DNA of 13,593 bases from Cyanobacteria bacterium UBA4641 (GCA_002405805.1 DHMN01000024.1:626-14218), one strand, 5' to 3'. Shown: positions 1 through 7,286, numbered from the stretch's first letter. Translations and numbers: made by a program. Notes: generated from the sequence alone by a model not told the origin.

Positions 1-278
1 TCAACTCATATTCTAGTCAGTTCAGTGTGACAGTTTTCTTAGATGGGTAGGGTGAGGGGGTGTTCTATGTAAGGTGGGTTAACCAGCCCACCTGTAAAAT
101 AATTAATAAACGTCTTAGTGCTCAGTTGAGATTCAGAACAGGATAAAATCTACGCCAAACAAGTTTGCAATATTTTTAATCCTTTCAGAATGACATTTTC
201 GGTCATATCTTGATAACAGGCTTTTTTCGTGGTAGGATGATTAACATATAATAAGAACAATGGGAGTGAGGAAATAAA
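1..278. other. Left-edge non-coding stretch with hairpin and repeat scraps
   Basis: I see no convincing gene here. A hairpin with a perfect 7-bp stem (AGGTGGG at 72-78, CCCACCT at 87-93) is followed by AT-rich sequence but no clean T-run, so it may be a weak terminator of a gene to the left or part of a repeat. The text TTTCAGAATGACA at 183-195 matches the outer half of the hairpin repeats found elsewhere in the window, and 17-33 also resembles such a half. The G-rich piece around 44-60 resembles the one at 11721-11735. Confidence 0.5.
247..252 (+). promoter_or_regulatory. Probable -10 box of the LysM / GH13 unit
   Basis: TATAAT at 247-252 lies 26 nt before the start codon at 279. No good -35 is seen at the usual distance (around 224-229 is T-rich), so this is a -10-only call. 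The ribosome binding site is GAGG at 268-271, 7 nt before the ATG, with a second purine block GGGAG at 262-266. Confidence 0.45.
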
Positions 279-977
279 ATGAAGAGTTCGACAATAAGAA
301 GGTCAACATTATCAAAAGAGTCAATGGAAGTTATTGAAACATTGGCAAAAGAGCAGGAAAATGAAGGGGCATTGGGCGAATATGTAAGACCTGATGAAGA
401 AGTTACAAAGCAAGAATCTGATTTCGCAAGTAAAGCTCAAGAAATCGATTTGTTGTGGCAAAATTTCAAGGCTACACAATTTAATTCAAAATCACCTGCA
501 GCTTATGTTTTGATTGGTTTTCTTGTTGGCGTTGTAGCAACATTAGTTATTACTTTTGGTGTTGGTTATGCCTCAAATAAAACTGTTTCATCAACATTAC
601 CAAAAGCATCATTGTTTGGTATTGAAAAAATATTTGCTCGTCATAATCAACCGCAAGCGGAAGAAACATTGGAAGAACAAGCTAATAATGCTCAAAATGT
701 TGCTCATGATAATAAAGTCTCAGTTCCAACAGAAGAAGAAACTGCGACTGTTCAAAATAATACAACAGAATCAAACACAACAGAGACAAATACAAATGTT
801 GATTCTTCAAAAATGAAAAAATATGTTGTAAAAAGTGGTGATACAGGTGAAAGTATTATGAAACATTTTTATGGCTCATATTCACCGGAAAAAGCTCAAT
901 TGATTATGAAAGCTAATAATTTGAAATCTTTGGATAGAATCAATGTTGACCAAGAATTGTTGATTCCTATTGAATAG
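279..977 (+). CDS. Single-pass membrane protein with C-terminal LysM domain
   Basis: A 232-residue protein in three parts. Residues 1-73 are a charged N-terminal region with no signal peptide, residues about 74-97 are one hydrophobic membrane segment, and residues about 181-231 are a LysM domain (starts YVVKSGDTGESI, ends INVDQELLIPIE). A low-complexity linker rich in E, N, T and Q (about 125-178) joins the membrane segment to the LysM domain. Likely topology is N-in with the LysM domain outside the membrane, where it could bind peptidoglycan; this is inferred from the family. The downstream exported GH13 protein begins 22 nt after the stop, so the two are probably co-transcribed. I do not recognise a named gene. 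The LysM and membrane calls are firm, the cellular role is not. Confidence 0.85.
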   Translation: MKSSTIRRSTLSKESMEVIETLAKEQENEGALGEYVRPDEEVTKQESDFASKAQEIDLLWQNFKATQFNSKSPAAYVLIGFLVGVVATLVITFGVGYASNKTVSSTLPKASLFGIEKIFARHNQPQAEETLEEQANNAQNVAHDNKVSVPTEEETATVQNNTTESNTTETNTNVDSSKMKKYVVKSGDTGESIMKHFYGSYSPEKAQLIMKANNLKSLDRINVDQELLIPIE

Positions 978-999
978 TTAAAATTTGGAGAGAAAAAGT

Positions 1000-2547
1000 A
1001 TGAAATTGTTTGGGAAATTTGTATTAACTGCTGCTGTTGTTTGTTCAGTGTGCTTAAATGCTTTTTCTATCGAAGTGGGGTGGCACAATGACCTCAGAAC
1101 AAAGTTTTTGAACAATGAAACCGTGATAATGGAAGTTAATATCCGTTCAATGAATTCTAAAGATTTGGATGGAGATGGCTTTATCCAAGAAGATTTAGGG
1201 GAAGAGCGCGGAACTTTTTTAAACGCGATAGACCGACTTGACGAATTGAAAAATCTTGGTGTAAATACTTTGCATGTTTTGCCGATTACTCCTGTCGGTA
1301 AATTGAAAGCTCTAGGTACTGCAGGCAGTTTGTATTCAGCAGCAGGTTTTGACTCTTTAAACAATGATTTGAAAGACAAAACTTCAAAATTGACACTTGA
1401 AGAACAGGCTAAAAAGTTTATTGAAGAGGCTCACAAAAGGAATATTCGAGTAATTGTGGATGTTCCTGCTTGCGCGTCTTACGATTTGTATTTGCAAAGA
1501 CCTGATTTATTTGTAGCTAACCAAAACGGCGAACCTGTAGTTCCTGCAGATTGGACAGACGTAAGACTTTTGTCTGTCGGAACGGAAGATAAAATTGACT
1601 CAAATGTCTTTGGATTATATAAAGATTTTGTCGATTATATGATGAATCTCGGCGTTGATGGTATCAGGGCAGATGTTGCACATTCAAAGACCGCGATATT
1701 TTGGGATAAATTGATTAAATATTCGCGCGAAAAAGACCCTGAATTTTTGTGGCTAGCCGAGTCTTCTGAGTCTTGGCATGAGGCAATCTCACCACAAGCT
1801 GTTTTTACTCCTTATAACAAGTTGTTAGAGGCTGGTTTTGATGGTTATTACGGCTCATTTTTCAATATAAAAGATTGGAAAAATTCAAAAGAATTAAATC
1901 GACAAATTTCTTCAACTTTGGCAGAAACAAAGAAATTTAAAGATAAAAAAAGCGTGATTGGCAGTTTTACAACGCATGATGAAGTTAGTCCGATTTTGCT
2001 AAAAGGACCAGCTCTTAGTGATATGATGATTTGGCTCAATGCAACTTTACCAATTAATTCGTATTTCGTTGATGGATTCCAAACCGGAGATGATTATTTA
2101 TATAAAAACGGCAACAAGCTTGCCGAAAACTCTCAAACCGATGATGATATGTATTTTACTCACCGTGGTAAGATTGATATCTTTAACTTATCAAGAAAAC
2201 CTGCCGGAAATAATCAAAATTTGAAAAATGATTTTATGCTAGGTAATAACGTGAAAAACAGCGTTTTGCCTGTCCTAAATTCAGCCTCATATACTCCGTT
2301 AAAGACTAATAATCAAAAAGTTTTTTCTTATATGTTTGAAAATAGTGTCAAAAAGGTAATCACAATCGGTAATTTGGATTTTGAAAACCCTCAAAAAGTT
2401 GTGGTAAAAGTTCCAAAATTCAATCCGAAAAAACAAAATCTTTTGCCTATAAAAATTTCAACAATGCCTGAAGTTAAAAACGGCAAACTTATTTTAAACT
2501 TGAATGCAGGGGAAACCGTTGTTGTGATTATTCATGAGCTATTGTAA
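1000..2547 (+). CDS. Exported GH13 (alpha-amylase family) protein with altered region I
   Basis: A 515-residue protein. I start it at the ATG at 1000, preceded by GGAGAG at 987-992, rather than the in-frame TTG at 985. Residues 1-23 form a signal peptide (KLFGKFVLTAAVVCSVCLNA, likely cut after AFS). A (beta/alpha)8 barrel follows: an entry motif LKNLGVNTLHVLPITPVGK (about 84-101); region II GIRADVAHS with nucleophile D225; region III FLWLAESSE with acid/base E254; region IV TTHDE with H326-D327. A C-terminal beta domain (about 440-515) ends in GETVVVIIHEL, as in amylases. Region I reads VIVDVPACAS (151-160), so D154 is kept but the usual Asn-His pair is absent. DLDGDGFI (55-62) looks like a calcium loop. 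The catalytic triad suggests an active glycoside hydrolase or transglycosylase, but substrate and subfamily cannot be read. It meets the minus-strand XRE gene tail to tail with one base between. Confidence 0.85.
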   Translation: MKLFGKFVLTAAVVCSVCLNAFSIEVGWHNDLRTKFLNNETVIMEVNIRSMNSKDLDGDGFIQEDLGEERGTFLNAIDRLDELKNLGVNTLHVLPITPVGKLKALGTAGSLYSAAGFDSLNNDLKDKTSKLTLEEQAKKFIEEAHKRNIRVIVDVPACASYDLYLQRPDLFVANQNGEPVVPADWTDVRLLSVGTEDKIDSNVFGLYKDFVDYMMNLGVDGIRADVAHSKTAIFWDKLIKYSREKDPEFLWLAESSESWHEAISPQAVFTPYNKLLEAGFDGYYGSFFNIKDWKNSKELNRQISSTLAETKKFKDKKSVIGSFTTHDEVSPILLKGPALSDMMIWLNATLPINSYFVDGFQTGDDYLYKNGNKLAENSQTDDDMYFTHRGKIDIFNLSRKPAGNNQNLKNDFMLGNNVKNSVLPVLNSASYTPLKTNNQKVFSYMFENSVKKVITIGNLDFENPQKVVVKVPKFNPKKQNLLPIKISTMPEVKNGKLILNLNAGETVVVIIHELL

Positions 2548-2548
2548 T

Positions 2549-2749
2549 TTATTTTGATATTTCGATTAGTTCATTTATTTTGCAGTCAAGGAAAAGACAA
2601 ATTCTTTCAACAGTATCAAGCGTAATGTTTGTTCGCTTGCCACGAATAATTTCGGAGATTTTAGCTTGGCTGATTCCTGTAGCCTTGTGTAGTTCAACTC
2701 CTGTCTTATCTTTTTCCCATAATAGCTCTCTTAGCTTAATTTTAATCAT
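2549..2749 (-). CDS. Small XRE-family helix-turn-helix regulator
   Basis: A 66-residue protein that is almost entirely a Cro/CI-type helix-turn-helix: the recognition region is about residues 16-45 (TGVELHKATGISQAKISEII) and the last helix pair is TLDTVERICLFLDCKINELI (43-62). There is no room for a sensing or dimerisation domain. The start ATG overlaps the acsC stop as ATGA, with GGAG 8 nt upstream inside acsC, so translation is coupled to the corrinoid protein genes. This suggests it acts on that operon or responds to its expression, but no target is visible. The partial gene at the right edge of the window is a clear relative. Its stop lies one base from the stop of the opposing GH13 gene. 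Confidence 0.9.
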   Translation of the reverse strand: MIKIKLRELLWEKDKTGVELHKATGISQAKISEIIRGKRTNITLDTVERICLFLDCKINELIEISK

Positions 2750-3879
2750 ACAGTGTACTCCAAATTTTTTACAAATTCTCTAATTGCTGATGCTTCGATT
2801 GTGCCGACAACAAAGTCAAAGTCAGGAATTGTTTCTGCCAGCTCGTCTTTTGTGTGAGCAAGCAGCCCAGGGATGATTATTCGACGAGTTTTTATTTGTT
2901 CGCGAATATTAAGTTTTTCAAGGGTTTTTGAAACAATGTTTGCCGTGAATTTTTCGGCAGACCACGCTGTTAAAACACTCATACCATCGGCAGGTATTAC
3001 AACCAGATAGGATGGAATATTCAAGCTTTCGAGTTCATTTGCAACGGCAAAAAATGTCAGTGCAAAATTTGTTGTCAAAAATATAATCGAATTTTCATCA
3101 GGACTGTTGAATTTGTAGAGGTCTGATTCGACTTGCAGAGGTTTTTGAGGGTCGGTGTAGATGTTTTGGCGCAGGCGCACAATGGTTGAAAACAGGCTCT
3201 CGTCAAAATCTTCAAACACAATCATATTGGCGTATTTGCAGATATAATAACTTGCTTTGGCGCAAACTTTTACTAAATTTTGATTTTTTGGTAACCAAAC
3301 ACACATAGGTGATGAAAATTTTTCATCTTTTTCTAAAATAGCTTTTTGCCTTGTTGTGATTAAAGTTTCTTTTGTTTTTTGAAAATTTGAATCTACGATA
3401 TTTGTGATTGGCAGTTTTTCAAATTCTTCTTGAGCAATTGTAGGGACTGTCGATTGGATGCTTTCACTGTTGTAGTTTTTTAGGATAATTAAATCAACTT
3501 TGAAGTTTTCATTGACTCCTTTGATTTCAAAATCGTTAATGCGTTTTATTTGGTCTAAATAATCATTATTTGCGCAATCTACCAAGACTGCAAACACTGT
3601 GCGGTTTATAAATGTTTTTTCATGTCGGTATAAGACATTTTCTCCACCGATTTTAAGTCCGCAAAATTCAACGGTTTCTTGCGCATGTTTTACGCTATGA
3701 GCGTATTTTTCTTTCAGCTCGTCTTTTATATAAGGACATTTTTCAATCTCGATATTTTTTTTCGCAAGTTTTAGTGCAAAAGTCATACAGGTCGGACAGC
3801 CACATTCTTTACAGTTTGAATGTTCTTCTTTTTTTGCAGCCGGCAAAAATTTGAAAATTTGAAGACCTGTCATTTCCAT
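2746..3879 (-). CDS. acsC: Corrinoid iron-sulfur protein large subunit homologue (AcsC/CdhE-like)
   Basis: A 377-residue protein from the ATG at 3879. AAGGAG lies 10 nt upstream, inside the end of acsD, and the ATG follows the acsD stop by 1 nt; an ATG 14 codons earlier has no such support. The N-terminal domain has the family 4Fe-4S motif C23-x2-C26-x4-C31-x16-C48 (NCKECGCPTC) with an extra Cys at 28. The line YRHEKTF (84-90) and the C-terminal corrinoid-binding part are typical: LRQNIYTDPQKPLQVE (236-251), TTNFALTFFAVANE (269-282), ADGMSVLTAW (297-306). In the family this subunit carries B12 and the cluster and passes methyl groups from methyltetrahydrofolate to acetyl-CoA synthase. From memory the usual length is about 440-450, and the missing residues fall between about 130 and 190, the TIM-barrel part. 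Identity is secure. The function in this organism is open because no CODH/ACS gene is in view. Confidence 0.9.
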   Translation of the reverse strand: MEMTGLQIFKFLPAAKKEEHSNCKECGCPTCMTFALKLAKKNIEIEKCPYIKDELKEKYAHSVKHAQETVEFCGLKIGGENVLYRHEKTFINRTVFAVLVDCANNDYLDQIKRINDFEIKGVNENFKVDLIILKNYNSESIQSTVPTIAQEEFEKLPITNIVDSNFQKTKETLITTRQKAILEKDEKFSSPMCVWLPKNQNLVKVCAKASYYICKYANMIVFEDFDESLFSTIVRLRQNIYTDPQKPLQVESDLYKFNSPDENSIIFLTTNFALTFFAVANELESLNIPSYLVVIPADGMSVLTAWSAEKFTANIVSKTLEKLNIREQIKTRRIIIPGLLAHTKDELAETIPDFDFVVGTIEASAIREFVKNLEYTV

Positions 3880-3880
3880 T

Positions 3881-4675
3881 TTAGATAAGCTCCTTGAGTA
3901 TTTGAATGTTTGAAGGTACATTTACGACTATTATGTTCGCACCGGCTGCTATTGCGCCTGTGCACGCGCTCACCTCAATCATTTTTGCTCTTGAATCAAG
4001 GTCACCCCAGCTCGGTGGATAATCATCTGATTTGGCCTCTTTTGTGCGTAGTGATTCTGTTGAGGCATCAGAAAATAGTGGCAAATCCAAATACTTGTCA
4101 CCTTTTTCTCCTTCAAGTCGAACTTTTTCCATTATGCTAAAACCGTACTCATAACCGTAACCAAGTCCACCAATATCAGTATTCATAATGATTTTATCAA
4201 GTGGTAAACCCATATCGACAGATAAAATATTCAATTCTTTGGCTAAATTTATATCAATCGGAGTTTTTAATACTGCATAATGCTCACCTTGTACGATATT
4301 TGGGATTATTTGTTTATACGTTTTGTCGTTGATATTGCCGATTATGCAGTTTTTTCTATCCAAAATTTTTGTTAATTCAGGCAGTAAAAGTTTGTCAATT
4401 TCATCATCCGCTGCCCCGCAAATCATAAGTGGCTTTTTTATTTGTGGCAATGATTTTTTTAACAACTCCACTGCAGATGGAATTTCTTCAACCGTTTTTA
4501 TGTTAAATTTCAAAGCTAAAATGTCACAGCTTGAAGAATTTGCATAATTAATCAAATCCGAAGGTTTTTCGGATTTGAAATCTTTTTGAGCTATTTCAAA
4601 ATTTTCCTTCGGATTGAATATGTTTATTTGTAAAGCAAAAAGCTTTGAATTTTTATTTATGCTAAGCTCGTTCAC
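3881..4675 (-). CDS. acsD: Corrinoid iron-sulfur protein small subunit homologue (AcsD/CdhD-like)
   Basis: A 264-residue TIM-barrel protein of the acetyl-CoA decarbonylase/synthase delta family. Diagnostic stretches are SPIDIN-like TPIDINLAKELNIL (138-151), GGLGYGYEYGFSIMEKVRL (169-187), and the C-terminal PPSWGDLDSRAKMIEVSA followed by TGAIAAGANIIVVNVPSNI. In the known complex it pairs with AcsC and helps hold the corrinoid. From memory the usual length is about 310, so it is short at the N-terminus: family sequence begins around residue 11 and the first barrel elements appear reduced. The start is a GTG at 4675, 14 nt inside the ftsH end, with only a weak upstream GGAAA, so translation is probably coupled to ftsH. 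The next gene is acsC, 1 nt downstream. The pairing of the two subunits in order argues that they still form a complex. Confidence 0.87.
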   Translation of the reverse strand: MNELSINKNSKLFALQINIFNPKENFEIAQKDFKSEKPSDLINYANSSSCDILALKFNIKTVEEIPSAVELLKKSLPQIKKPLMICGAADDEIDKLLLPELTKILDRKNCIIGNINDKTYKQIIPNIVQGEHYAVLKTPIDINLAKELNILSVDMGLPLDKIIMNTDIGGLGYGYEYGFSIMEKVRLEGEKGDKYLDLPLFSDASTESLRTKEAKSDDYPPSWGDLDSRAKMIEVSACTGAIAAGANIIVVNVPSNIQILKELI

Positions 4676-6569
4676 TTTTTACTGTTTCCATAATTTGTTC
4701 AAATTCTTTATCATCAATTGTTTCTTTGTCTAACAATTCTTTTGAAATTCTTTCAAGCATATCACGGTTTTCAGTTAGCAATTGTTTTGCAAGAGCGTAT
4801 CTTTCTTCCACAATATTTTTGATTTCTTCATCGATTTCAAACGCAACTTGTTCAGAGTAGTCTCTTTGGTGTCCGAAATCTCTGCCCATAAATACGTTTT
4901 CTTGGTTTTTGCCGTAAGCCATAGGACCTAATTTTTCTGACATACCCCAAGCTGTAACCATTTTTCTTGCGATATCTGTTACATTGATTAAGTCTTGAGA
5001 TGCGCCTGTACTTACGTTATCTTTACCGTAAACGATTTCTTCTGCAGCACGTCCGCCAAGAGATACTGCGATTTTTGCCAACAATTTTGCTTTACTTACG
5101 TGAACACTTTCATCTTTTGGTCTTGTCCAAGTTACACCAAGTGCCATACCTCTTGGGATAATTGAAACCTTGTGAAGTTCATTTGCATCAGGCAATAATT
5201 TGTCAATCAATGCGTGACCTACTTCGTGGTATGAAGTCAATTCTTTATCCGCATCAGTCAAGACTTTGCTACGTTTTTCAACACCTGCAATTACTCTATC
5301 AATTGAGCAGTCAATATCATTCATCGTAATTTTTTGTTCACCTTTTCTTGCTGCAAGTAATGCTGATTCATTCAACAAGTTTTGCAAATCTGCCCCTGTA
5401 AATCCCGGAGTTCTTTTTGCAAGAACTTTTAAATCCACATCTTTATCAAGTTTTTTGTTTTTAGCGTGAACTTCCAAAATTTGTTCTCTACCTTTTACAT
5501 CAGGTGCGTTGATATAGATTTGTCTGTCAAATCTACCCGGTCTTAATAGCGCGTTATCCAAGATGTCAGGTCTGTTTGTAGCTGCAATTACAATGATATT
5601 TGTATTTACATCAAAACCGTCCATTTCAACAAGCAATTGGTTTAAGGTTTGTTCTCTTTCGTCATGACCACCGCCAAGACCTGCGCCTCTTTGACGACCA
5701 ACAGCATCGATTTCATCAATAAAGATGATACAAGGTTGGTGTTTTTTAGCTTGTTCAAACAAGTCTCTAACACGGCTTGCACCTACACCGACAAACATTT
5801 CAACAAAGTCAGAACCTGAAATTGAGAAGAACGGAACGCTAGCCTCACCTGCAACCGCTTTTGCCATCAATGTTTTACCTGTTCCAGGAGGGCCTACAAG
5901 AAGAACGCCTTTAGGAATTTTTGCACCTAACTTCATATATTTTTCGCCGTTTTTCAAGAAGTCAACGATTTCTTCAAGTTCTTTTTTCTCTTCATCAATA
6001 CCTGCAACATCGTTAAATGTTGTTTTTACTTTTGAATCCAAAAGCATTTTGGCTTTACTTTTGCCAAAAGACATTGCTTGAGAACCGCCTGCTTGGATTG
6101 CTTTTATCATCAAGCCAAGAGAAACTATTGCAAACAAAACGATTATGAATGTTCCGATATTACCTGCAAGTTGGTTAGTTTCAGGAGCTTTTTTTACTGT
6201 GATATCAGCATCTGATGAATTTAATTTTGCCATTAATTCTTCATCGTTAGATGGAATTTGCACTTTGAACTGAACAAGCGGAGCTTGTGCATTATCGTTG
6301 TCTGTATTCAAGAACGGAGACACAGTGTTTTTTGTTTGTTTTGATGTGTCTTTGACTTCTTGTGCTGGTTGTTCTTTTGGTACAGCGATGAGCATATCGT
6401 CGTATTTTTCAATTTTAGAAAACTCTTTGTTATTCAGTTTTTGTAGGAAATTCGTATATGAAATTTCAGAGGTTCTTGTTGATGGACCTGTCATAAATAT
6501 TGTTGAGATGAATACCAAAACAACAATAGCTAATATCACATACATACCCATTGCTTGATTTTTTTGCAT
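4662..6569 (-). CDS. ftsH: ATP-dependent zinc metalloprotease FtsH
   Basis: A full-length FtsH of 635 residues, a membrane-anchored AAA+ protease that degrades misfolded and short-lived membrane and cytosolic proteins. Two membrane segments (about 9-27 and 138-158) flank an extracytoplasmic region that carries a low-complexity, Asn/Gln/Thr-rich stretch (about 66-96). The AAA module has Walker A GPPGTGKT (226-233), Walker B IIFIDEID (281-288) and the second region of homology around TNRPDILDNALLRPGRFDRQ (331-350). The M41 protease has zinc ligands H448 and H452 in HEVGH with catalytic E449, and D526 in ASQD as third ligand. AAAGG lies 8 nt before the ATG. It is the first gene of a minus-strand unit with acsD, acsC and the small XRE gene. 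All key residues are present. Confidence 0.98.
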   Translation of the reverse strand: MQKNQAMGMYVILAIVVLVFISTIFMTGPSTRTSEISYTNFLQKLNNKEFSKIEKYDDMLIAVPKEQPAQEVKDTSKQTKNTVSPFLNTDNDNAQAPLVQFKVQIPSNDEELMAKLNSSDADITVKKAPETNQLAGNIGTFIIVLFAIVSLGLMIKAIQAGGSQAMSFGKSKAKMLLDSKVKTTFNDVAGIDEEKKELEEIVDFLKNGEKYMKLGAKIPKGVLLVGPPGTGKTLMAKAVAGEASVPFFSISGSDFVEMFVGVGASRVRDLFEQAKKHQPCIIFIDEIDAVGRQRGAGLGGGHDEREQTLNQLLVEMDGFDVNTNIIVIAATNRPDILDNALLRPGRFDRQIYINAPDVKGREQILEVHAKNKKLDKDVDLKVLAKRTPGFTGADLQNLLNESALLAARKGEQKITMNDIDCSIDRVIAGVEKRSKVLTDADKELTSYHEVGHALIDKLLPDANELHKVSIIPRGMALGVTWTRPKDESVHVSKAKLLAKIAVSLGGRAAEEIVYGKDNVSTGASQDLINVTDIARKMVTAWGMSEKLGPMAYGKNQENVFMGRDFGHQRDYSEQVAFEIDEEIKNIVEERYALAKQLLTENRDMLERISKELLDKETIDDKEFEQIMETVKSERA

Positions 6570-6608
6570 ATAAATAACCTTTCAAATATATTAAAACCTT
6601 TTGAGATA

Positions 6609-6614
6609 ATTATA
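6609..6614 (-). promoter_or_regulatory. Probable -10 box for the ftsH unit
   Basis: Read on the minus strand this is TATAAT, about 40 nt before the ftsH start codon. The expected -35 region is a T- and C-rich run with no good match, so only the -10 is supported. Confidence 0.45.
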
Positions 6615-6684
6615 ACTTAAAAAGGGCAAAAAGGGAATAAGGTAGGGAAATATTTGAGGACAGGAAGGCTGGCTTTTTTATGTT

Positions 6685-6717
6685 ATGTCCCCTCGCCCTT
6701 AATGGACGAGGGGACAT
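6685..6717. repeat. 33-nt palindrome with perfect 11-bp stem
   Basis: ATGTCCCCTCG (6685-6695) pairs exactly with CGAGGGGACAT (6707-6717) around an 11-nt loop. There is no T-run on either side, so it is not a standard intrinsic terminator. Its CCCTCGCCCTTAATGG... centre resembles the C/G-rich piece at 11709-11735 and may be a second class of dispersed repeat. Confidence 0.6.
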
Positions 6718-6718
6718 G

Positions 6719-6745
6719 TGTCATTCCGAACTTGGTTCGGAATCC
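6719..6745 (+). repeat. Dispersed hairpin repeat, copy A
   Basis: It begins TGTCATTCCGAAC and ends GTTCGGAATCC. The stem is 9 bp (6723-6731 with 6735-6743) with a 3-nt loop. The ends TGTCA and ATC are shared with the copies at 11629 and 13399. Confidence 0.75.
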
Positions 6746-6800
6746 TTTCAATAATCAGGATTATGTATATATAATATTTGCCAAATTATTTAATTGGAAA

Positions 6801-6827
6801 AGACCCTGAAATAAATTCAGGGTGACA
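6801..6827 (-). repeat. Dispersed hairpin repeat, copy B
   Basis: ACCCTGAA (6803-6810) pairs with TTCAGGGT (6816-6823) and is followed by GACA, the repeat's outer end in reverse orientation. The inner stem bases differ from copy A, yet pairing is kept. Confidence 0.7.
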
Positions 6828-6847
6828 TAGACTTGCTTGTTATATTT

Positions 6848-6875
6848 GAGATTCCGAAACAAGTTCGGAATGACA
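6848..6875 (-). repeat. Dispersed hairpin repeat, copy C
   Basis: It runs from GAGATTCCGAA to TTCGGAATGACA, with an 8-bp stem (6851-6858 with 6864-6871) and a 5-nt loop. It is the reverse orientation of copies A, E and F. A part-copy of the right half follows at 6901-6914. Confidence 0.75.
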
Positions 6876-6971
6876 ATGCTTAAATAGTATGGTTGATAAG
6901 CTTTCGGAATGACATAAGTGTTAAATAATTCAAACAAAGATTCTGAAAGGGGCTGTTATGCACCTTAATTA

Positions 6972-7256
6972 TCAATCATCAATCAATTTAAAATTTTCAG
7001 GCAGGCGTTTGGTCACTTCTGAAATGAACTCTGGGAAAGTCATTCCTAGGGCTTCTGCCAGTTTCCAAAGAGTCGATATCTGCACATCGCGTTTCCCTTT
7101 TTCCAGTTGGGCAAGTGAGGTATTGGGGATGTCATATTCGTAGCTCAATAGCAAAATCCCTTTTTTAAGCCCAAGTCGTTTTTCTTTCACAATTTCGCCG
7201 ATTGCCTTTAATAGCAATTGCTTTTTAGATTTCTTTAGTTCATTTTGTTCGCCCAT
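6972..7256 (-). CDS. XRE-family helix-turn-helix regulator, probable repressor of the divergent prepilin gene
   Basis: A 94-residue protein with a Lys-rich N-terminus and a Cro/CI-type helix-turn-helix over about residues 20-80. The segment NTSLAQLEKGKRDVQISTLW (45-64) and the following KLAEALGMTFPEF are typical of the family. It has no second domain. The start codon is 2 nt from the -35 box of the divergent prepilin promoter, and no ribosome binding site is seen before the ATG, so it may be translated poorly or from an almost leaderless mRNA. A near-palindrome at 7288-7309 lies where its product could repress both genes. The repressor role is inferred from this layout; the fold is clear from the sequence. 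Confidence 0.88.
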   Translation of the reverse strand: MGEQNELKKSKKQLLLKAIGEIVKEKRLGLKKGILLLSYEYDIPNTSLAQLEKGKRDVQISTLWKLAEALGMTFPEFISEVTKRLPENFKLIDD

Positions 7257-7257
7257 G

Positions 7258-7286
7258 TTGACAATTTTAGTTCTATATATTATATT
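7258..7286 (+). promoter_or_regulatory. Consensus sigma-70 promoter of the prepilin-like gene
   Basis: TTGACA at 7258-7263 and TATATT at 7281-7286 are separated by exactly 17 nt, so transcription should start near 7293. On the opposite strand TATAAT (7284 down to 7279) could serve the XRE gene, so the two promoters overlap back to back. The opposing -35 position falls inside the palindrome at 7288-7309. Confidence 0.8.

Larger units (their letters stand above)
6570..6971. other. Intergenic region between ftsH and the XRE gene, filled with hairpin repeats
   Basis: No gene is supported in these 402 bases. The left end holds the ftsH leader and promoter. From 6685 on it holds a strong palindrome and four copies or part-copies of a dispersed hairpin repeat, in both orientations (listed separately). 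A part-copy, CTTTCGGAATGACA at 6901-6914, and the related fragment GATTCTGAAAGG at 6939-6950 complete the set. Confidence 0.7.

Noticed and set aside
985..999. TTG start giving a GH13 protein with five extra residues
   Set aside because: The TTG overlaps the Shine-Dalgarno sequence of the ATG at 1000, which gives a clean signal peptide.
1154..1190. EF-hand or dockerin reading of DLDGDGFI in the GH13 protein
   Set aside because: A single loop without flanking helices or a second copy; a calcium loop within the barrel region is more likely.
6685..6914. CRISPR-like array from several short repeats
   Set aside because: Copies are hairpins in mixed orientation, irregularly spaced, with variable stems and no uniform spacers.
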